From Mammaliicoccus vitulinus (GTDB taxonomy: Bacteria > Bacillota > Bacilli > Staphylococcales > Staphylococcaceae), in NCBI RefSeq assembly GCF_029024305.1, contig NZ_CP118974.1, positions 558,001 through 622,000 on the forward strand: a DNA stretch of 64,000 nucleotides, read 5' to 3'. Within the stretch, counting starts at the first letter, position 1. Each line of letters starts with the position of its first letter. Positions 42,972 through 52,499 of this stretch are shown piece by piece. Below the pieces are notes generated by a model. The model was given only the letters and a program-made list of their open reading frames with translations. It did no database searches and was not told the DNA's origin. Position numbers and translations under genes: made by a program.

Positions 42972-43625
42972 ATGAAACTCGTAATTGCGGATGATCATGC
43001 TGTAGTGAGAACTGGTTTTTCAATGATATTAAATTATCAAGAGGATATGGAAGTAGTAGCTACAGCAGCGGATGGGCTAGAAGCATACCAAATGGTCGCT
43101 AAACATGAACCAGATGTGTTAATTATGGATTTGAGTATGCCACCGGGAGAATCTGGTTTAATAGCTACAGGTAAGATATCAGAAGACTTTAAAAACACAA
43201 AAATATTAATACTCACGATGTTTGATGATGAAGAGTATTTATTTCACGTTTTGAGAAATGGTGCTAAAGGTTATATATTAAAAAATGCGCCAGATGAAGA
43301 GCTCATACATGCTGTAAGAACGATCCATAGAGGAGACATGTATATTGATTCAAAAGTAACAAGTTCTTTAGTAAATGAGTTGGTGAATCCAAAACAAAAT
43401 GGCGAACATAGCTCTAAAGATCCATTTAAAATATTATCTCAAAGAGAACTAGAAATTCTTCCTTTGATTGCAAAAGGATATGGTAATAAAGAGATAGCTG
43501 AAAAATTATTCGTTTCAGTTAAAACGATAGAAGCACATAAAGCACGAATTATGGACAAACTAGAGTTGAAATCTCGCCCTGAACTCGTTGAATATGCAAT
43601 GAAGAAAAAATTATTAGATTTTTAA
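42972..43625 (+). CDS. nreC: Nitrate/oxygen response regulator NreC
   Basis: NarL-type response regulator of 217 residues: receiver domain with phospho-acceptor Asp53 in [14 protein letters not shown], conserved Lys in [12 protein letters not shown], and a LuxR helix-turn-helix (about 150-210, [34 protein letters not shown]). Phosphorylated NreC activates narG, narT and, in other staphylococci, nir. Matching palindromes are present before narG and narT in this window. A strong terminator follows the gene. Confidence 0.95.
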   Translation: MKLVIADDHAVVRTGFSMILNYQEDMEVVATAADGLEAYQMVAKHEPDVLIMDLSMPPGESGLIATGKISEDFKNTKILILTMFDDEEYLFHVLRNGAKGYILKNAPDEELIHAVRTIHRGDMYIDSKVTSSLVNELVNPKQNGEHSSKDPFKILSQRELEILPLIAKGYGNKEIAEKLFVSVKTIEAHKARIMDKLELKSRPELVEYAMKKKLLDF

Positions 43626-43633
43626 AATGTATT

Positions 43634-43687
43634 AAAAAGGCCTGACAATGAACGATGTTAATCTCGTTATAGTTGTCAGGCCTTTTT
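43634..43687 (+). terminator. Terminator after nreC
   Basis: A perfect 15-bp stem (43634-43648 with 43673-43687) ending in TTTTT. Confidence 0.93.
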
Positions 43688-43720
43688 ATGTCTTAATTTA
43701 ATGCGATAGCATTTTTAATA

Positions 43721-43786
43721 TAGGGAGTTTACATATTTTTCTAAGGGTATATCCTTATGTGCATTTTTTCACAAATAACCTACAAT
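43721..43786 (+). promoter_or_regulatory. narT promoter: NreC sites, Rex-like site, -10
   Basis: TAGGG half-site (43721-43725); palindrome AAGGGTATATCCTT (43743-43756); Rex-like ATGTGCA-TTTT-TTCACAA (43757-43774, 12 of 14 defined positions); -10 TACAAT (43781-43786). The palindrome centre is 31.5 bases from the -10, exactly as at narG. Confidence 0.7.
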
Positions 43787-43829
43787 AAGCATGAAATGAA
43801 AGTTAACAATGTTCAAAAAGGGTGAAAAA

Positions 43830-44990
43830 ATGAGAAATAACATAGGGAAAGTTCAATTACCGCTTCAAACCTTTAGTTTAATGGCAGGATTTATGGTTTG
43901 GAGTATACTAGCACCTTTAATGCCTTATATTACGCAAGACATTAGTGTGCAAGAAGGACAGAAAGCCATAATTTTAGCTATACCTGTCATATTAGGATCC
44001 GTTTTAAGAATACCAATTGGATACTATACAAATTTATTAGGTTCTCGGTTAGTCTTTTTAAGCAGTTTTATTATTTTATTATTCCCGGTATTTTATTTGA
44101 GTCAAGCACAATCAACAGGTGGGTTAATGATAGCTGGATTCTTTATTGGGCTAGGTGGCGCAGTGTTTTCAGTGGGTGTAACGTCTATACCTAAATATTA
44201 TCCTAAAGAAAAACATGGTTTTGCTAATGGTGTATATGGAATGGGTAATTTAGGTACAGCGGTATCATCATTTTTAGCACCTCCCATTGCAGGAACTATA
44301 GGATGGCAACATACTGTGCAATTATATTTAATTGTTATGGCAACATTTGCAGTACTTATGTTTATCTTTGGTGATAAGGAAGAGGCTAAAGTTAAAATTC
44401 CAATGATGTCACAAACTAAACAAGTTATGAATAACTATAAGCTACATTATTTTAGTTTTTGGTATTTTATTACGTTTGGTGCTTTTGTAGCCTTTGGGTT
44501 ATTTTTACCAAACTTTTTAGTTGGACACTTTGAAATTGATAAAGTCGATGCAGGGATTAGAACAGGTGTGTTTATTGCGATAGCCACTTTATTGAGGCCT
44601 ATCGGTGGTATGTTAGGAGATAAATATAACGCTTTAAATGTATTGAAAGTTTTCTTTGTTGGAATGATTGTAGGTGCTTTATTACTTTCGATTTCAAATA
44701 ACATCTTATTATTTACAGTAGGGTGTTTAACAATCAGTATATGTGCAGGTATAGGTAATGGTTTGATTTTCAAACTTGTTCCGACTTATTTCAATAAAGA
44801 AGCAGGTGTTGTGAATGGCATTGTTTCTATGATGGGTGGACTAGGAGGATTTTTCCCACCTCTAATCATTACATTCGTGACGAGTTTAACAGGTTCAAAT
44901 CATTTAGCATTTTTCTTGTTAGCTTTATTTGGAATTATTGCACTTATTACGATGATGCATATGACAAAACTAGAAAAAAAGATATTATAA
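43830..44990 (+). CDS. narT: Nitrate/nitrite transporter NarT
   Basis: Major facilitator of 386 residues with 12 membrane segments, importing nitrate and/or exporting nitrite. Nitrate-porter signatures are seen: [20 protein letters not shown] (about 103-122) and [17 protein letters not shown], both glycine-rich segments of the NNP family. AAAGGGTGAAAAA precedes ATG 43830; a 7-codon in-frame extension was rejected. The promoter mirrors that of narG. In S. carnosus NarT was assigned mainly to nitrate uptake. A weak hairpin follows. Confidence 0.92.
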   Translation: MRNNIGKVQLPLQTFSLMAGFMVWSILAPLMPYITQDISVQEGQKAIILAIPVILGSVLRIPIGYYTNLLGSRLVFLSSFIILLFPVFYLSQAQSTGGLMIAGFFIGLGGAVFSVGVTSIPKYYPKEKHGFANGVYGMGNLGTAVSSFLAPPIAGTIGWQHTVQLYLIVMATFAVLMFIFGDKEEAKVKIPMMSQTKQVMNNYKLHYFSFWYFITFGAFVAFGLFLPNFLVGHFEIDKVDAGIRTGVFIAIATLLRPIGGMLGDKYNALNVLKVFFVGMIVGALLLSISNNILLFTVGCLTISICAGIGNGLIFKLVPTYFNKEAGVVNGIVSMMGGLGGFFPPLIITFVTSLTGSNHLAFFLLALFGIIALITMMHMTKLEKKIL

Positions 44991-44996
44991 TAGTAT

Positions 44997-45024
44997 AACC
45001 TGCTCTTTTAAGGAAGAGTAGGTT
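44997..45024 (+). terminator. Weak hairpin after narT
   Basis: AACCTGCTCTT (44997-45007) pairs with AAGAGTAGGTT (45014-45024), one G-T pair. No clear T-run follows, so read-through to moeB is possible. Confidence 0.5.
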
Positions 45025-45095
45025 CTCTATTAATTGAGGATAAAGTGCTTTCAATCTATAATAGAGTTAAAGAGATTCGTGAAAGGTTGATAAAA

Positions 45096-46097
45096 ATGAA
45101 CGAACGTTATTCTCGTCAAATTTTATTCGATAAAATTGGAGAACAAGGACAAGAAAGAATTGAAAAGAGCAACGTCACTATAGTGGGAATGGGTGCATTA
45201 GGTACTCACGTTGCAGAACAGCTTGCAAGATCAGGTGTAAGTAGACTTAACATTATTGATAGAGATTATGTAGAATCTTCTAATCTACAGAGACAGACAC
45301 TATTTGTAGAAAAAGATATTAAAGAAATGTTGCCAAAAGTCGTGGCAGCAGAAAGACATTTAAAAAAGATACGCGAAGATATCCAAATAAAAACATATAT
45401 AGCGCAGTGTGATGCAAAGTTATTACAAGAAGTAGCGAGTTATTCTGACATTATTATAGATGCAACGGATAATTTTAATACAAGGCTTGTGATCAACGAC
45501 TTTGCTTTTAAAATGAACATACCTTGGATTTATGGTGCTTGCTTAGAATCTAATTATGTTCAAGCTACATTTATACCAGGCGAAACACCTTGTTTTGATT
45601 GTGTACTACCTCAGTTACCCGTTATCAATCGAACGTGTGATACGGTTGGCGTCATCAATCCAGCTGTAACGATGGCAACAAGTTTACAAGTTGTAGATGC
45701 ATTAAAAATATTATCTGGTTATAAATTTACGCCTAAAATCACTTATGGTGATGTTTGGGATGGTGAACATCAAACATTTGGTTTTGAACAAATGAGACGA
45801 AATGATTGTGAAACGTGTGGAGAGCATCCAACATATTCAAAACTTGCTGCGTCAGATCAACAAATTACAGAGTTATGTGGTCGTCATACTGTCCAATATA
45901 TAAATGAAAAATTAAATCGACCAGCAATTGAAAAGTTTGTTGCGCAAAATGGATTATTACATAGATCCAATGCTTATATGATTCAATATTTATATGATGA
46001 TCATAGAGTTGTCGCTTTTAGTAATGGAAGATTATTAATTCATGATATTGAATCTGTTGAAGAAGGAAGACAATTTGTTGAGAATATGTTTGGATAG
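45096..46097 (+). CDS. moeB: Molybdopterin-synthase adenylyltransferase MoeB/ThiF-like
   Basis: Adenylates the C-terminal glycine of MoaD so that it can be loaded with sulfur. The 333-residue E1-like protein has the nucleotide motif [17 protein letters not shown] (about residues 34-50), RQ at [19 protein letters not shown], and [10 protein letters not shown]; a zinc site is suggested by CFDC and CETCGEHP. The C-terminal 75 residues form a short extra domain resembling a degenerate rhodanese-like part. ThiF activity for thiamine is an alternative, but the moa context favours MoeB. GAAAGGTTGATAAA precedes ATG 45096; moaB follows after 11 bases. Confidence 0.88.
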   Translation: MNERYSRQILFDKIGEQGQERIEKSNVTIVGMGALGTHVAEQLARSGVSRLNIIDRDYVESSNLQRQTLFVEKDIKEMLPKVVAAERHLKKIREDIQIKTYIAQCDAKLLQEVASYSDIIIDATDNFNTRLVINDFAFKMNIPWIYGACLESNYVQATFIPGETPCFDCVLPQLPVINRTCDTVGVINPAVTMATSLQVVDALKILSGYKFTPKITYGDVWDGEHQTFGFEQMRRNDCETCGEHPTYSKLAASDQQITELCGRHTVQYINEKLNRPAIEKFVAQNGLLHRSNAYMIQYLYDDHRVVAFSNGRLLIHDIESVEEGRQFVENMFG

Positions 46098-46108
46098 GAG
46101 CTGTTGGG

Positions 46109-46609
46109 ATGAGTATCGTTGATAGAATCGAGCGAGATATTAAAGTCGCAATATTGACTGTAAGTGATACGAGAACGAAAGAAACGGATAAAGGTGGTCA
46201 ACTTGTTCAAGACTATTTAAAGCCTTTAAACGTTAACCTCTCTGATGAAAATTATCAAATTGTTAAAGATGATATCGCATCAATTCAATCTCAAGTTACG
46301 AAGTGGTTAAATGCAGAACTTGATGTCATCATCACGACAGGTGGAACTGGCATAAGTCAGAGAGATGTAACGATTGAAGCAATTAAACCTTTATTAGAGA
46401 AAGAAATTGAAGGTTTTGGTGAATTATTCAGGTATTTAAGTTACACAGAAGATGTAGGTTCTAGAGCTTTGCTTTCTAGAGCAATTGCTGGAACTAAAGG
46501 TAAACAAGTCATCATTTCTATTCCAGGATCAACCGGTGCTGTTAAATTGGCAATGGAAAAGCTCATCACTAAAGAAATCAATCATTTAGTACATGAGCTT
46601 AATAAATAA
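46109..46609 (+). CDS. moaB: Molybdopterin adenylyltransferase MoaB
   Basis: Adenylates molybdopterin before molybdenum insertion by MoeA. The 166-residue MogA/MoaB fold contains [17 protein letters not shown] (about 15-31), [20 protein letters not shown] (about 75-94) and [30 protein letters not shown] precedes the ATG. The gene ends flush against the oppositely oriented moaC, with no base between the two stop codons and no terminator, so transcripts must overlap. Confidence 0.9.
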   Translation: MSIVDRIERDIKVAILTVSDTRTKETDKGGQLVQDYLKPLNVNLSDENYQIVKDDIASIQSQVTKWLNAELDVIITTGGTGISQRDVTIEAIKPLLEKEIEGFGELFRYLSYTEDVGSRALLSRAIAGTKGKQVIISIPGSTGAVKLAMEKLITKEINHLVHELNK

Positions 46610-47089
46610 TTATTGTCGATTGAAATCACCGTTTATCCCACCGGATTTATGTGATAAATACGTTTCACCGATGATCATGCCTTTATCTACAGCCTTACAC
46701 ATATCATAAATCGTTAAAGCTGTTACACTTGCTGCAGTTAATGCTTCCATTTCTACACCTGTCTGACCTTTTGTCTTAACAGTAGCAGAGATGTTTAATG
46801 TGTATGAATGTTCATTATCCCAGTCAAATTCGATATCAATACCTGTTAATTGGAGAGGATGGCACATTGGTATGAGTTGGCTCGTATTTTTAGCAGCCAT
46901 AATACCTGCAATTTGAGCTGTACCAAGTACATCTCCCTTTTTATTAGTTGCATTTTTTATTTGGTTATAAATGGTTTGATTAACTTTAATACTAGAGTTT
47001 GCGATTGCAATGCGTGTACTTGTTTCTTTATCAGAAACATCGACCATTTTTGCATGGCCTTGCTCATTAAAATGTGTGAAATCAGACAT
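46610..47089 (-). CDS. moaC: Cyclic pyranopterin monophosphate synthase MoaC
   Basis: Converts the MoaA product (3',8-cyclo-H2GTP) to cPMP, the first stable pterin. The 159 residues include [32 protein letters not shown] (with the catalytic-site His-Pro), [20 protein letters not shown] and [17 protein letters not shown], closely matching staphylococcal MoaC. AAGGATGATCATA precedes ATG 47089. It is the only Moco gene on the minus strand here, with an extended -10 (TG-T-TATAAT, core 47118-47113) in the 68-base spacer shared with moeA. Confidence 0.95.
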   Translation of the reverse strand: MSDFTHFNEQGHAKMVDVSDKETSTRIAIANSSIKVNQTIYNQIKNATNKKGDVLGTAQIAGIMAAKNTSQLIPMCHPLQLTGIDIEFDWDNEHSYTLNISATVKTKGQTGVEMEALTAASVTALTIYDMCKAVDKGMIIGETYLSHKSGGINGDFNRQ

Positions 47090-47157
47090 TATGATCATCC
47101 TTTCTAAAAAATATTATAACATGTAAGCAAAGATAAAATGACAAGGAGCGTTAATAA

Positions 47158-48417
47158 ATGTCAGTTGAAATGCGAACACCAATACCTGTTAAAGAAGCAA
47201 TAGAAAGCGTCATTCAAGTCGTAAAACATAAAGAACCCTTTACGCTATCTGTAGAAGAAAGCTTGAATTATATATTAGCTGAAGATGTACAAGCTACGTA
47301 TGATATTCCAAGGTTTAATAAATCACCATATGATGGATTCGCTATAAATAGTCAAGACTCACAAGGGGCCACTGGAGATAACAGAATTGCGTTTAAAGTT
47401 GTTGACCATATTGGAGCTGGCACACCATCAAATGTAAAACTGAAAAATGGGGAAGCTGTTCGAATTATGACTGGTGCGCCTATACCAGATGGCGCTGATG
47501 CAGTTGTCATGTTTGAACAAACGGTGGAAAATGAGCATGGTTTTACCATTCGTAAGTCTTTTGAACAAGGTGAAAACATTTCATTTAAAGGTGAAGAATG
47601 TAGAGAACAGGATATTGTCTTGGATAAAGGACAACAAATCAATAGTGGCGTTATTGCTGTATTAGCAACTTTTGGATACCAACATGTTAAAGTTTTTCAA
47701 AAGCCTACAGTAGCTATCATTGCAACAGGAAGCGAGTTAGTAGGTCCAAAAGACCCACTAGAACCAGGAAAGATTAGAAATTCTAATGGTCCAATGATAG
47801 AAGCCTTATGTCGTGATATAAATATTGAAACAACTACATATGAAATTCAAGAAGATAATCTTCAAGGGTGTATAGATATCGTGAAAAAGGCAATGATGCA
47901 GCATGACATTGTAATAACAACTGGCGGTGTATCTGTAGGTGACTTTGATTATTTGCCGAAAGTTTATGAAGCAATCGATGCAGAAGTGTTATTTAATAAA
48001 GTACAAATGAGACCAGGTAGTGTAACGACGGTAGCGTATAAAGATAATCATATATTATTTGGTTTATCTGGTAATCCATCTGCATGCTATTCAGGGTTTC
48101 ATTTATTTACGAAGCCGGCTATACAAAAAATGATGGCAGCTCAAGAAATTTATCCAGTCATAATAGAAGCGATACTTAATGAGGATTTTAAGAAAGCTAA
48201 CCCTTTCACGAGATTTATAAGAGCAAAAATCTCATTCTCTAACGATGGTGTATATGCGGCACCATCTGGTTTTAACAAATCAAATGCAGTCGTTGCAATT
48301 GTAAAAAGTAACGGCATGATTATATTACCGAGTGGGACTAGAGGATACGCTGAAGGTGATAAAGTAAAAGTATTATTAACCGATCATCAATCATATGAAA
48401 GAGCATTGAATCTATGA
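47158..48417 (+). CDS. moeA: Molybdopterin molybdenumtransferase MoeA
   Basis: Inserts molybdate into adenylated molybdopterin. The 419 residues show the N-terminal MoeA domain with PRFNKSPYDGFAINS and RIMTGAPIPDGADAVVMFE, the MogA-like central domain (AIIATGSELVGPKDPLEPGK in parts; ITTGGVSVGDFDYLP; FGLSGNPSACYSGFHLF) and a C-terminal beta domain. AAGGAGCGTTAATAA precedes the ATG. It opens the rightward operon moeA-mobB-moaE-moaD-mobA-moaA, and the stop overlaps the mobB start. Confidence 0.93.
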   Translation: MSVEMRTPIPVKEAIESVIQVVKHKEPFTLSVEESLNYILAEDVQATYDIPRFNKSPYDGFAINSQDSQGATGDNRIAFKVVDHIGAGTPSNVKLKNGEAVRIMTGAPIPDGADAVVMFEQTVENEHGFTIRKSFEQGENISFKGEECREQDIVLDKGQQINSGVIAVLATFGYQHVKVFQKPTVAIIATGSELVGPKDPLEPGKIRNSNGPMIEALCRDINIETTTYEIQEDNLQGCIDIVKKAMMQHDIVITTGGVSVGDFDYLPKVYEAIDAEVLFNKVQMRPGSVTTVAYKDNHILFGLSGNPSACYSGFHLFTKPAIQKMMAAQEIYPVIIEAILNEDFKKANPFTRFIRAKISFSNDGVYAAPSGFNKSNAVVAIVKSNGMIILPSGTRGYAEGDKVKVLLTDHQSYERALNL

Positions 48418-48875
48418 AATGTTTACAAATAGTAGGGTATAAGAATAGTGGTAAAACAACTTTAATTAATAAATTAATTAAAGTATGCCATGATAACCAA
48501 CTAACGGTATCGACCATCAAACATCATGGACATGGCGTTGAAGATATTTCAATGGACCATAAAGAAGTAGATAGTTTATCTTTTATGAAAAATGGTGCAC
48601 AGGAAAGTATAGTTCTCGGTAAACAATTAATGGAGAGAGTCACTAAAGTAGATAAATCATTAGAACAAATAATAGCTGAAGATTTATCTGTGATACCAGA
48701 TATACTTCTAATCGAAGGATTTAAACATGAGCAGTATCCAAAAGTATTATTAACAAAAGAAGCGGATACTTTAGAAAAAGAATTGGAAAATGTTATATAT
48801 TCATTAAATGCGTTTGATATTGAGGAAAACAAAATATTTATAAAATGGTTTCAAAATTGGTTAGAAAAAGAGTAG
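48414..48875 (+). CDS. mobB: Molybdopterin-guanine dinucleotide accessory protein MobB
   Basis: GTP-binding accessory protein thought to assist MobA in making MGD. The 153-residue P-loop protein begins with LQIVGYKNSGKTTLINKLI (Walker A about residues 8-15), followed by STIKHHGHG and DILLIEGFKHEQYPKVLL, typical of MobB. The ATG overlaps the moeA stop (ATGA), and moaE begins 8 bases after its stop. Confidence 0.9.
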   Translation: MKCLQIVGYKNSGKTTLINKLIKVCHDNQLTVSTIKHHGHGVEDISMDHKEVDSLSFMKNGAQESIVLGKQLMERVTKVDKSLEQIIAEDLSVIPDILLIEGFKHEQYPKVLLTKEADTLEKELENVIYSLNAFDIEENKIFIKWFQNWLEKE

Positions 48876-48883
48876 GTGACGAT

Positions 48884-49333
48884 ATGAAACAGTTTGAAGT
48901 TGTTCACGCTCCTATAAATCCAGAAGAATATAGAGAATGGACATTAAATGAAAAACAAGGTGCAATTGTTGTATTCACAGGTCATGTTCGAGAATGGACG
49001 CAAGGTATTAAAACTGAATATTTAGCTTATGAAGCATATGTACCAATGGCAGAGAAAAAATTGTCACAAATAGGTGATGAAATATGCGAGAGATGGCCAG
49101 GAACTATTGTGGCAATTGCGCATCGAATTGGTGAATTACAAATTTCTGATATTGCCGTTGTTATTAGTGTTTCATCACCTCATAGACATGATGCGTATGA
49201 AGCTAATGAATATGCAATTGAAAGAATTAAAGAAATAGTCCCTATATGGAAAAAAGAAATATGGGAAGATGGAGAAGAATGGCAAGGCAGTCAAAAAAGA
49301 TACCATTCTTCGATTAAAATGGAGGGTGAATGA
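48884..49333 (+). CDS. moaE: Molybdopterin synthase catalytic subunit MoaE
   Basis: Large subunit of molybdopterin synthase, which adds the dithiolene sulfurs to cPMP. The 149 residues include GAIVVFTGHVREWT, LAYEAYVPMAEKKL, IAHRIGELQISDIAVVISVS, SSPHRHDAYEANEYAI and PIWKKEIWEDGEEW with the active-site lysines. AGTAGGTGACGAT precedes ATG 48884; a 13-codon frame extension into mobB was rejected. The stop overlaps the moaD start by one to three bases depending on the chosen ATG. Confidence 0.93.
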   Translation: MKQFEVVHAPINPEEYREWTLNEKQGAIVVFTGHVREWTQGIKTEYLAYEAYVPMAEKKLSQIGDEICERWPGTIVAIAHRIGELQISDIAVVISVSSPHRHDAYEANEYAIERIKEIVPIWKKEIWEDGEEWQGSQKRYHSSIKMEGE

Positions 49334-49566
49334 TGAAAGTATTGTATTTTGCTCATTTAAAAGAAATAATGAACATAAATGAAGAGCAAATCTCTCTTAA
49401 CGAGGCATACTCTGTGTTAAAATTTAAGCAATATTTAATTGAAAAGCATCCTGAATTAAAGGATGAAACTTTTCAAATTGCTGTAAATGAGGAATTTGTG
49501 CAAGATACAAATGTTGTATCAGATCAAGATGTCGTTGCACTTATTCCACCAGTTAGTGGAGGGTAA
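49333..49566 (+). CDS. moaD: Molybdopterin synthase sulfur carrier MoaD
   Basis: Ubiquitin-like small subunit of molybdopterin synthase (77 residues) ending in the required Gly-Gly (PPVSGG), which MoeB adenylates and which carries the thiocarboxylate. GGAGGG lies 6 bases before ATG 49333; the preceding ATG 49330 is only 3 bases from it, so the second was preferred. The first overlaps with moaE. mobA starts 7 bases after the stop. Confidence 0.92.
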   Translation: MKVLYFAHLKEIMNINEEQISLNEAYSVLKFKQYLIEKHPELKDETFQIAVNEEFVQDTNVVSDQDVVALIPPVSGG

Positions 49567-49573
49567 AGAGAAA

Positions 49574-50164
49574 ATGATAGCAATAATTCTAGCTGGAGGA
49601 AAATCCAGTAGATTTGGTTCGCCAAAAGCATTAGCAACAATAAGCGGGGAAGTATTTTATGAAAAAATCATTCGAACTTTAAATCAAACGAATTTATTCG
49701 AAAAAATCGTTATTAGTTCTAGTGAAGAGTTGAAAGATTCGTTTGACTATCAAGACATTGTTGTAGATCTTCCTGAATATGAGAACAATGGACCTTTAGG
49801 CGGTATATACAGCGTGATGCAACAATATGATACAGAATGCTACTTTGTTATCGCTTGTGATACACCGAAGATAACAGAAAAAGCAATTAGTCATCTGTAT
49901 CAATTTTTCATATCACGCGTAATGGAAGAACAGCTAGATATTGCTGGATATGAAGCTGATGGTAAGAAGATGCCGATATTAGCTTTTTACAGTCATCGTG
50001 TAGTAGAGGATATTAAAGATGCTCTAGATCAAGAAGAGTATAGAATGAAAGAGATATATCAAAAGAAACCTTCACAGTGGTTAAATGTAGACTTTATTAA
50101 TGATCCAACGAATTGGTATCAAAATATTAATTACATTGAAGACCTAGAAACAACGGAGCTTTAG
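49574..50164 (+). CDS. mobA: Molybdenum cofactor guanylyltransferase MobA
   Basis: Transfers GMP from GTP to Mo-molybdopterin, forming MGD for NarG and formate dehydrogenase. The 196-residue nucleotidyltransferase has the N-terminal loop AIILAGGKSSRFGSPKAL (about 3-20), ENNGPLGGIYSVMQ and the metal-binding Asp in VIACDTPKI. The ribosome site before ATG 49574 is weak (AAAGAG); expression may depend on coupling to moaD. 29 in-frame upstream codons inside moaD were rejected. Confidence 0.9.
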   Translation: MIAIILAGGKSSRFGSPKALATISGEVFYEKIIRTLNQTNLFEKIVISSSEELKDSFDYQDIVVDLPEYENNGPLGGIYSVMQQYDTECYFVIACDTPKITEKAISHLYQFFISRVMEEQLDIAGYEADGKKMPILAFYSHRVVEDIKDALDQEEYRMKEIYQKKPSQWLNVDFINDPTNWYQNINYIEDLETTEL

Positions 50165-50191
50165 CTATTGTTTAGGTAAGGAGGCGTTACG

Positions 50192-51214
50192 ATGAATCAA
50201 CCTATCAAAGATAAATTAGGAAGACCGATTAGAGATTTAAGAATATCTGTTACTGATCGTTGTAATTTTCGCTGTGATTATTGTATGCCAAAAGAAATAT
50301 TTGGAGACGATTTTGTATTTTTACCTAAACAAGAATTGCTGAGCTTTGAAGAGATTGTAAGGCTTTCTAAAATGTATAGCACTTTAGGTGTTGAAAAAAT
50401 AAGAATTACGGGTGGAGAGCCACTATTAAGACGTAACTTATATAAATTGATTCAAGAGTTAAACAACATCGAAGGTATTGAAGATATAGGTTTAACAACA
50501 AACGGCCTTTTATTAAAAAAGCATGGTTTGAAATTATATCAAGCTGGGTTAAGAAGAGTCAATGTTAGTATAGACGCGCTTGATAATGAGTTGTTTAAAT
50601 CTATTAATAATCGAAATATATCGGCATCTCAAATACTTGAACAAATTGATTATGCGGTCTCTATTGGTTTGAAAGTTAAAGTTAATGTTGTCATTCAAAA
50701 AGGGATTAATGATCAAGAAATATTGCCACTCGTTCAATATTTTAAAGATAAAAATATTATTGTGAGATTCATTGAATTTATGGATGTAGGAAATGATAAT
50801 GGATGGAACTTTGATAAAGTAGTAACTAAGAAAGAAATGCTGGATGAAATAGCGTCAACATTTGAAATAGAGCCAGTAGATGCTAATTATTTTGGCGAAG
50901 TTGCAACGTATTATCGTCATAAAGATAACGGTGCACAGTTTGGACTCATTACGAGTGTGTCTGCTTCATTTTGTTCATCATGTACGCGAGCAAGAATTTC
51001 ATCAGACGGTAAATTTTACGGATGCTTATTTGCTGAGAAAAATGGATATGACATTAAGTCCGAATTAAGAAGCGGTAAAACAGACGATGAAATATTATCT
51101 ATATTGAAACATTTATGGAACATTAGAGATGATAAATATTCAGATGAACGTACAGAAGCTACCGTAGCGAGACGAAAAAACAATAAAATTAATATGAATT
51201 ATATAGGCGGATAA
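50192..51214 (+). CDS. moaA: GTP 3',8-cyclase MoaA
   Basis: Radical SAM enzyme that starts Moco synthesis by cyclising GTP. Of 340 residues, Cys24, Cys28 and Cys31 ([10 protein letters not shown]) bind the SAM cluster. Cys261, Cys264 and Cys278 ([19 protein letters not shown]) bind the substrate cluster, the same numbering as in S. aureus MoaA. The C-terminal Gly-Gly needed for activity in that family is present (NYIGG). TAAGGAGGCGTTACG precedes the ATG. Last gene of the Moco operon, with a strong terminator. Confidence 0.96.
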   Translation: MNQPIKDKLGRPIRDLRISVTDRCNFRCDYCMPKEIFGDDFVFLPKQELLSFEEIVRLSKMYSTLGVEKIRITGGEPLLRRNLYKLIQELNNIEGIEDIGLTTNGLLLKKHGLKLYQAGLRRVNVSIDALDNELFKSINNRNISASQILEQIDYAVSIGLKVKVNVVIQKGINDQEILPLVQYFKDKNIIVRFIEFMDVGNDNGWNFDKVVTKKEMLDEIASTFEIEPVDANYFGEVATYYRHKDNGAQFGLITSVSASFCSSCTRARISSDGKFYGCLFAEKNGYDIKSELRSGKTDDEILSILKHLWNIRDDKYSDERTEATVARRKNNKINMNYIGG

Positions 51215-51261
51215 GAAATGTATTTCAAGTAATATTATTTTCTAAACGACTGACAGAATAA

Positions 51262-51303
51262 ACAACAAACCTAAGATGTAGCCCATCTTAGGTTTGTTGT
51301 ATG
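51262..51303. terminator. Bidirectional terminator after moaA
   Basis: A 17-bp perfect stem (51262-51278 with 51284-51300) between the convergent moaA and the SDR gene. Confidence 0.9.
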
Positions 51304-51308
51304 TTGTA

Positions 51309-52349
51309 TTATTTTTTGAAATACATTCCAATTATCATATCTAAAGTATCATCTGTAAGGTTCAATGTGCTTTGTCCTGCTTTTTCCATCATTGCTGCTG
51401 TATTGTCATCATTAAACTCAATGGACTTTGAGAAGTATGGTGCGAATACATCGATGAAACTATTAAGAACTCTTTCATCATCTGTAATTGTATTAATCTC
51501 TGTAAGAGGCGCAACTTCTAATTGATGAAAGTCTAAATGATGCTTAATTGTTTGGAATATAAAATCATTCGATGGCGGATTGTTATTGGTTGCATGATAT
51601 ATTTTATGATTTTCAGCATAATCACACGCTACAGTCAGTACGTCAACAACGTAATCAACTGGAACGAAATTGGATGAATGGCTCGCATCTCCAAATAATC
51701 TATATGAATTATTGTCTTGTTGTCTTTGAACTTTACGTTTAAATACTTTTAATGCTTTCATAAAACCATATAAAGTAAAGTTAGAATCCGCTTCTCCAGT
51801 TTTAGAATCTCCTATAATAATTGCTGGCCTAATGATTGAAGTTGCCATAGTTGTGCACTGTGCCACGATGTGTTCTGCTTTTATTTTTGTTGCTTCATAA
51901 GGGTTATGTGTTGGCGACTCAAGTGAATGTAATGTTTCTTCAGCTTTGTCTTTTTTGCCAACTGTATAAGCGGTTGAGACATAAAGGAAATGTTTCGTTT
52001 GTAATCGTTCAGCTAAATCCAAAGCATGTTTTGTTCCAATATAATTAATGTGGTATAGCTCATCTGCTAATTCAAAGTTGAATTTCACTAATGCAGCTAA
52101 ATGATAAAATTTATCTATTTGAGGTATATTGTTAATGTCATGATCATTAACATCACAACATTCATTTGTTATATCCCCATATACAAAATGAATTCTTGAA
52201 TGAAATGATGGGTCTAATTTTTCTAGTAATAACATTTTTTTATGATTAGACCTATATAATACGTAAAAATGTTTGTGTAAATCTTTTGCAAGTGATTGTA
52301 TTAACTCAGCACCTACAAATCCCGTTGCACCAGTTAAAAAGATATTCAT
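51309..52349 (-). CDS. Extended SDR / thioester-reductase-like NAD(P)-binding protein
   Basis: A 346-residue Rossmann-fold protein of the extended short-chain dehydrogenase type: TGATGFVG (residues 6-13) for NAD(P), YHLAALVKF, the active-site pair YEATK (Tyr and Lys in NPYEATKIKAE) and STAYTVGK giving the serine. The layout resembles the NAD_binding_4 thioester-reductase domain, but it is free-standing, so the substrate could be a sugar nucleotide, an acyl chain or a flavonoid-like compound. GGAGTGGAAAC precedes the ATG. Divergent from the Bcr/CflA exporter gene. Confidence 0.75.
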   Translation of the reverse strand: MNIFLTGATGFVGAELIQSLAKDLHKHFYVLYRSNHKKMLLLEKLDPSFHSRIHFVYGDITNECCDVNDHDINNIPQIDKFYHLAALVKFNFELADELYHINYIGTKHALDLAERLQTKHFLYVSTAYTVGKKDKAEETLHSLESPTHNPYEATKIKAEHIVAQCTTMATSIIRPAIIIGDSKTGEADSNFTLYGFMKALKVFKRKVQRQQDNNSYRLFGDASHSSNFVPVDYVVDVLTVACDYAENHKIYHATNNNPPSNDFIFQTIKHHLDFHQLEVAPLTEINTITDDERVLNSFIDVFAPYFSKSIEFNDDNTAAMMEKAGQSTLNLTDDTLDMIIGMYFKK

Positions 52350-52432
52350 GTTTCCACTCCGATTCTAAGTTTCTCACTATATTTTGAATGATGATATAGT
52401 GAAAGTAAAGCAATTTAACAATTGATTATATA

Positions 52433-52471
52433 TAACATTGCCTTTTGAATTTTAAGAGGCATATAATGTTA
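52433..52471 (+). promoter_or_regulatory. Promoter with inverted repeat before the Bcr/CflA gene
   Basis: TTGCCT (52438-52443), 18-base spacer, TATAAT (52462-52467). The inverted repeat TAACATT (52433-52439) and AATGTTA (52465-52471) brackets it, as an operator would. Confidence 0.5.
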
Positions 52472-52499
52472 AATAATAGAGCTAAAAGGAGCGTATTTC

